DNA from: Deltaproteobacteria bacterium
Lineage (GTDB): Bacteria > Desulfobacterota > Binatia > Binatales > Binataceae
Length of the DNA stretch: 36,873 bases
Direction of reading: 5' to 3'
NCBI GenBank assembly: GCA_021801125.1
Contig: JAJYYI010000144.1
Location: forward strand, 1-36,873
The notes under the pieces are model-generated. The model saw only the letters and a list, made by a program, of their open reading frames with translations. It did not search any database and was not told the origin of the DNA. Below are positions 32,709 through 36,873 of this stretch, in pieces. Positions within the stretch are counted from its first letter, which is position 1. Each line of letters opens with the position of its first letter. The position numbers were made by a program, and so were the translations under genes.

Positions 32709-33613
32709 ATCGAAAAAACGCCCATCCCAAGAGAGACAGCACCAAGCGAGGGCCGCGAGCAAGCGCTGGTGAAGAGTTTGAGCCATCTGGAATTCGGCTG
32801 GGAGCCGACAGCATCTCCTGGCGCGTGAACCGCGAGGCGGTGTTATTGCTCGGCGGCGGGCGCGCGCTCCTGATGCAGATCGCGCACCCGCTGGTAGCCG
32901 CCGGCGTGGCGGAATACAGCAACTTCAAGAACGATCCGCTGGGACGGCTGCAACGCACGCTGGATACCATGTTCAGTCTCACTTTCGGCAGCCGTAAGGA
33001 GGTTCGGGCGGCCTGCGCGCGCATCAATTCGGTGCATGCCACTGTGCATGGAAAGCTTTCCAGGCCATCTCCGGGCTTTCCGGCAGGAACTCCCTACGAT
33101 GCGCGCGATCCGGCGCTGCTGCTATGGGTTCACGCGACCCTGGTGGACACGGCGATGCTGGTGTACGGCCGCTACGTGCGAGAACTCTCGGCCCTTGAAC
33201 GGGAACGATACTACCAGGAGAGCAAGGAGCATACGGCCCTGTTCGGCATCCCGGGTTCGCTTGTGCCCAAGGACGCGGAGCGCTTTCGCGCCTATGTGCA
33301 CGAAATGACCGAGCACGGTCCCGTCAGGGTGAGCGCCACGGCCCGCGAGCTTGCGGCAAGCATCCTGAATCCGGCGGTCCCGCTGGCATATTCGTGGGCG
33401 TTCCGATTGCTGAATTTCGTCACCACAGGGCTTCTTCCGCCTAAGCTGCGCGCCGGCTTCGGCCTTCCCTGGAGCCCGGCAAGGCAGTTGCTGTTCGACG
33501 GCTCCAGCGCAGTTATCCGTAGGCTGATGCCGCTGCTGCCCGACCTCGTGCGCGCCGTACCGGCGAGTCGCAAAGCTGAGCGCGACTGGTCGCACTCGAG
33601 CTGGCGCGGTTGA
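32705..33613 (+). CDS. Oxygenase MpaB/DUF2236-family protein
   Basis: A protein of about 302 residues. GTG 32705 overlaps the stop of the ligase as GTGA, so translational coupling is likely. The first 40 residues are basic and low complexity. The family core is clear: VLLLGGGRALLMQIAHPLVA and AGVAEYSNFKNDPLGRLQRT, then LDTMFSLTFGSRKEVRAA, the His of SVHATVHGKLS and YDARDPALLLWVHATLVDTA. This is the DUF2236/MpaB fold. Relatives include the haem-containing latex-clearing protein and a fungal mycophenolic-acid-pathway oxygenase. Whether this one binds haem is inference, but conserved His and Arg residues suggest it. The pairing with an acyl-CoA ligase is noted. The gene is convergent with the cyclase-like gene. 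Confidence 0.85.
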   Translation: MNRKNAHPKRDSTKRGPRASAGEEFEPSGIRLGADSISWRVNREAVLLLGGGRALLMQIAHPLVAAGVAEYSNFKNDPLGRLQRTLDTMFSLTFGSRKEVRAACARINSVHATVHGKLSRPSPGFPAGTPYDARDPALLLWVHATLVDTAMLVYGRYVRELSALERERYYQESKEHTALFGIPGSLVPKDAERFRAYVHEMTEHGPVRVSATARELAASILNPAVPLAYSWAFRLLNFVTTGLLPPKLRAGFGLPWSPARQLLFDGSSAVIRRLMPLLPDLVRAVPASRKAERDWSHSSWRG

Positions 33614-33674
33614 GCTCGTCGTGCGAGCACGTCCCTGCAAGTCGGCTTCTGCGCGCAAACGAATCGAGCCAACA

Positions 33675-36600
33675 CTATGCGGTCAGGGCGTCGAGCAGGG
33701 CTTTGACCTCTTTGAGGTTGGCCGTATCCAAGCCCTCGGTAAACCAGTTGTAGCGCGGGGCCAGCAGCTCGCGCGCCGCGCCGCTCTCTCCGCGCTGGTG
33801 CAAAAGCCGCGCAAGCGAGGTTGCCGCGCGCAGCTCAAAGGTCTTAGCGCTCATCTTTTGCGCCAGCGCCACCGCCTCGCGCAAGTCCGCCTCAGCCGCT
33901 TCGTCCTGCCCCAGTTTAAGCCGCAGCTCGCCGCGCACGCGCAAGATATGCGGCTGGTAGATCAGCTCCTGAGGGTTCGCCTGCAAGCCCTGCGCAACGG
34001 TTTGCAGCGCGTCGTCTAGTTGCCCGGCAAGACCGAGCGCCTCAGCTAGGTAAGCAAGCTGCAGCCCAGCGGCCATACCACATCCAATCTGCGACTGCTG
34101 TTGCAATCCTTGGCGAATCGCCGCGATCCCCTCCGCGACATGCCCGCGATGGGCGATCGCGTGGCCGTAAAAGACGCGGCCGAAGCTCGCAAACAAAGGG
34201 AAGCCGTGTTCGTCAGCGCTGGCTACGCACTGCGCAGCCCACTTCTCGCTCTCCTCGAACTCGCTCAATGTTGCGCAGAATAGTGCCCAGGCGCCTTGGG
34301 CGTTGGTTAGGTCATACGGATAGCTAAAACGCTGCGCGAGTTTTATCAATTGCTGTGCGCGGGCGCGCGCAGCGTCGGCCTTCCCCATAAGCGCCGCCGT
34401 ACGCGCGCCGATGCTCAATGACTGGACGGCCCGAAAGCCAAGGACAGAAGGTTGCCAGGCTCCTGGCTCAGGGGCTCCTTCGTCAAGCAGGGCGCATAGC
34501 TTCAGGTAGTGCTCTTCGGCCTCCAGCAGCTCGCCGCGGTAGAAGCGCACCCAAGCCAACCCAGCGTGAGCGCCGAGAGACGCCGGCTTAAAGCCATAGC
34601 GCTCGGCCAGCTCGAAAAGTTGCTCACTCAGGCTCTGCGCGGTTTCGTACTCGCCAGCGGTAATGGCTGCCCCTGCAAGACCCATGAGGATCGCGGACCT
34701 TTGCGCGAGCTCACCAACGCGCTCGCTGAGCGCGCGGGCCCGGTTGTACGTTTCGACCGTCTCGGCAGCACTCAAACCCCTGGTTAACCCGAGCATCTGC
34801 CCGAGCGCAAGGGTAAGCGTAAGCTCGCGGGCCTCGCGCGCGGTCGAGTCGGGCAAGCTCGGAAGCATCGCCAGCGCCGCGCGGTAGCTCTCTTGCGCCT
34901 CGGCGAAAGCCGAGCGCGACGCCGCCTGACGCCCCGCTCGCTCCAGGTACTCCGCCGCCTTCGGTGCGTCCCCCGCGCGCCGATAATGATGCGCCAGCTC
35001 GGCCACGCGATCTTCCACGTTATCTTTGAACAACGCTTCGATCGCCTGCCCGGCCCGCGCGTGCAGCACGCGCCGACGCTCGATAAGCGCCGAGTTGTAG
35101 GCCACCTCCTGGGTCAGCCCGTGCTTGAAGGTATACTCGGACTCGGCGATAGCCGGCTGCTCGTAGATAAACTCGGCGGCTTGTAGCTCGCTCAGCATCC
35201 GCTCCAACTCTTCGTCCGAGCGCCCGCTTACGCTGCGAATCAAGCCCAGGGAAAACTCCTTGCCCAAAACCGCCAGCGTCTGCAAAAGCTCCCGCTGCTC
35301 GGTCGACAACCGATCGATACGCGAGGCCAACACGCCCTGCACGGTTAGCGGCACCTTGACCTCCGCCAGCGGCTTAAGCATCCGCACCGCACCGTCTCGC
35401 GCCAACACCCCTTGGTCGAATAGCGCCTGCACCATCTCTTCCATGAAAAACGGGTTGCCCTCGGTGCGCTCAAGGATCATGCGCTTTAGCGGCTTAAGCT
35501 CGGACTCCGCCCCCAACATCGCATCCAGCATCTGTTCCGCGCTCCGGCGCTCCAGCGGGTCCAGCCGCAACTGCGTGTAGTAGGTGCGATTGCCCCATTC
35601 GTGCCGATACTCCGGACGGTAGTTCACCAACAGCAATACGCGCGCGTTGGCCAGCCCCTCGACCAACAGATTGAGCAGCGCCTGGGTGCCTTCGTCCACC
35701 CAATGCAGGTCCTCGAAGACCAGGATCACCGGCCGGCTCAGACTCTCGCGCAAAAGGATGCGCTTGATGGCCTCCAGCGTGCGCTGACGCTGAATCCGCG
35801 GGTCCATCTGCGCCAGCGCCCCCGCGCCCTCCTCGCTGCTCAGAAGCGCAAAGAGGTAAGGCAGCGCGCTCTCCAGCGCGCGGTCGAGGGTCAGCACCCT
35901 GCCAGTTACCTTCTCGCGCCGGCGGCGAGCGTCGTCCTCGGCGTTGATGCCGAAGTAGTCGTGCAAGAGCTCAATTACCGGCAGATACGGCGAAGCCTTG
36001 CCGTGCGAGACCGAGTACGCCTCCAGCACCAGGCAGCCGCCTTGCGCCAACAGCTTGAACTCGTGGAACAGGCGCGACTTGCCGACCCCCGCTTCGCCCA
36101 TCGCCGCCACCACCTGACCGCGGCCCGCCTTGGCCTGCTCCAGCGCCTGTTTGAGCTGACCCAACTCGGCTTCGCGCCCCACGAACTTCGACAACCCGCG
36201 CCGCGCCGCAACCTGCAGCCGCGTGCGCAGCGGTCCCAGACCGGTCGCCTCATAGACCTCGAGCGCCTCGCTCACCCCCTTAAGCCGCACCCGCCCCAGT
36301 CCCTTGAAGGCGAAATAACCCGCGCACAGCCGATAGGTCGCCTCGCTCACCACCACCGAGCCGGGATCAGCCAAGGCTTGCAGGCGCGACGCCAAATTCG
36401 CCGTATGGCCAATCGGCGTGTACTCGGCATGGCGCTCGTCGGTGCGAATCGAACGCACAACTACCTCGCCGGTGTTCAGCCCCACTCGAATCTGCACCGG
36501 CGCCCAGCCCTCGGCGCGCAGCGCGCTCGCAAGACGCCTTATCTCCTGCTGCATGCGCAACGCCGCCAAAAGCGCCCGCTGGGCATGGTCCTCGTGTGCC

Positions 36601-36812
36601 ACCGGCGCGCCAAAGAGCGCAAAGATGCCGTCGCCGGTGGACTGCACCGTATAACCACCGTAGCGCTCCACCGCGTCGATCATCGCGCGCAGCGCAGGAT
36701 CGATGACCCGGCGCGCGTCCTCGGGATCCAGTTCCTCCATCAACTCGGTCGAACCCTTGATATCGGCAAAGAGCGCCGTCACGACACGCCGCTCGCCTCC
36801 CGGAGCCTCCAC
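33675..36812 (-). CDS. Class III adenylate/guanylate cyclase domain fused to AAA ATPase and TPR repeats
   Basis: A protein of 1045 residues from GTG 36812. Residues about 8-190 are a class III cyclase domain, with RVVTALFADIKGSTELMEEL (metal Asp17), YTVQSTGDGIFALFGAP (Asp61), IRVGLNTGEVVVRSI and TPIGHTANLASRLQALA (transition-state Asn/Arg near 139-143). FVGREAELGQL opens an AAA/STAND ATPase with Walker A GEAGVGKS (239-246) and a Walker B-like LVFEDLHWVDEGTQALLNLL. From about 590 onward there are alpha-helical TPR-like repeats. This architecture is common in soil bacteria as a signalling protein of unknown output. The start is open to question: ATG 36860 is in frame but blocked by a TGA (36843-36845) five codons later, so GTG 36812 is the earliest usable codon. 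Confidence 0.88.
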   Translation of the reverse strand: MEAPGGERRVVTALFADIKGSTELMEELDPEDARRVIDPALRAMIDAVERYGGYTVQSTGDGIFALFGAPVAHEDHAQRALLAALRMQQEIRRLASALRAEGWAPVQIRVGLNTGEVVVRSIRTDERHAEYTPIGHTANLASRLQALADPGSVVVSEATYRLCAGYFAFKGLGRVRLKGVSEALEVYEATGLGPLRTRLQVAARRGLSKFVGREAELGQLKQALEQAKAGRGQVVAAMGEAGVGKSRLFHEFKLLAQGGCLVLEAYSVSHGKASPYLPVIELLHDYFGINAEDDARRRREKVTGRVLTLDRALESALPYLFALLSSEEGAGALAQMDPRIQRQRTLEAIKRILLRESLSRPVILVFEDLHWVDEGTQALLNLLVEGLANARVLLLVNYRPEYRHEWGNRTYYTQLRLDPLERRSAEQMLDAMLGAESELKPLKRMILERTEGNPFFMEEMVQALFDQGVLARDGAVRMLKPLAEVKVPLTVQGVLASRIDRLSTEQRELLQTLAVLGKEFSLGLIRSVSGRSDEELERMLSELQAAEFIYEQPAIAESEYTFKHGLTQEVAYNSALIERRRVLHARAGQAIEALFKDNVEDRVAELAHHYRRAGDAPKAAEYLERAGRQAASRSAFAEAQESYRAALAMLPSLPDSTAREARELTLTLALGQMLGLTRGLSAAETVETYNRARALSERVGELAQRSAILMGLAGAAITAGEYETAQSLSEQLFELAERYGFKPASLGAHAGLAWVRFYRGELLEAEEHYLKLCALLDEGAPEPGAWQPSVLGFRAVQSLSIGARTAALMGKADAARARAQQLIKLAQRFSYPYDLTNAQGAWALFCATLSEFEESEKWAAQCVASADEHGFPLFASFGRVFYGHAIAHRGHVAEGIAAIRQGLQQQSQIGCGMAAGLQLAYLAEALGLAGQLDDALQTVAQGLQANPQELIYQPHILRVRGELRLKLGQDEAAEADLREAVALAQKMSAKTFELRAATSLARLLHQRGESGAARELLAPRYNWFTEGLDTANLKEVKALLDALTA

Positions 36813-36873
36813 AGCAGGCTCGACCGGCGGCCAACCGCTCGGTCAGGCCATCGTCGGCATGGCGGCGACCCCC

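Overview
The window reads as one contig from a GC-rich, Gram-negative, probably free-living environmental bacterium. It has lptF/lptG for LPS export, a BamE-like lipoprotein-class protein, aromatic catabolism genes, flavin/F420-type oxidoreductases and a CoA-transferase. That mixture resembles uncultivated soil lineages such as Binatota/Desulfobacterota-like groups. This placement is an inference from gene content only. No integrase, transposase or CRISPR array was seen.

Layout. (1) 1-4411: the 3' part of katG, then three small envelope or secreted proteins (BamE-like, a two-cysteine secreted protein, a DUF4410 lipoprotein) separated by long non-coding stretches. (2) 4711-6197: a graveyard of decayed small genes. 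It holds a DUF3303-like gene with a nonsense codon and a frameshift, a small exported helical protein with two stops and a frameshift, and a hicB-hicA toxin-antitoxin remnant. It ends beside the 3' end of a tRNA-Thr(TGT). (3) 6499-12925: a PPOX-class oxidoreductase, then two ArnT/PMT-type membrane glycosyltransferases flanking a class II asparagine synthetase. (4) 13277-15705: lptG and lptF on the minus strand. lptF carries a single in-frame TAA. (5) 15650-21061: rlmB, a HAD phosphatase, an alpha/beta hydrolase, a luciferase-like oxidoreductase and a CaiB-type CoA-transferase, all plus strand and probably partly co-transcribed. (6) 21185-25703: leucine biosynthesis. A sigma70-type promoter, a leucine-rich leader peptide and an intrinsic terminator (classical attenuator) precede leuA. 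leuB and a Usg/Asd-like protein lacking the catalytic Cys follow. (7) 25788-33613: a zinc-ribbon/bPH protein, tRNA-Ser(GGA), pcaH-pcaG-pcaB, pobA, an acyl-CoA ligase and an MpaB/DUF2236 oxygenase. (8) 33675-36812: a large minus-strand class III cyclase/AAA/TPR protein.

How the genes work together. pobA turns 4-hydroxybenzoate into protocatechuate. PcaHG opens the ring and PcaB cyclises the product, so this is the upper protocatechuate branch; pcaC, pcaD and the thiolase steps are not in the window. leuA and leuB give two steps of leucine synthesis (leuCD elsewhere), with translation-coupled control visible in the leader. The hydrolase, luciferase-like enzyme and CoA-transferase look like a catabolic module of unknown substrate.

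The strongest observations are the leu attenuator, the in-frame TAA in lptF, and the run of adjacent decayed genes. I did not find a clearly new defence or mobile system.
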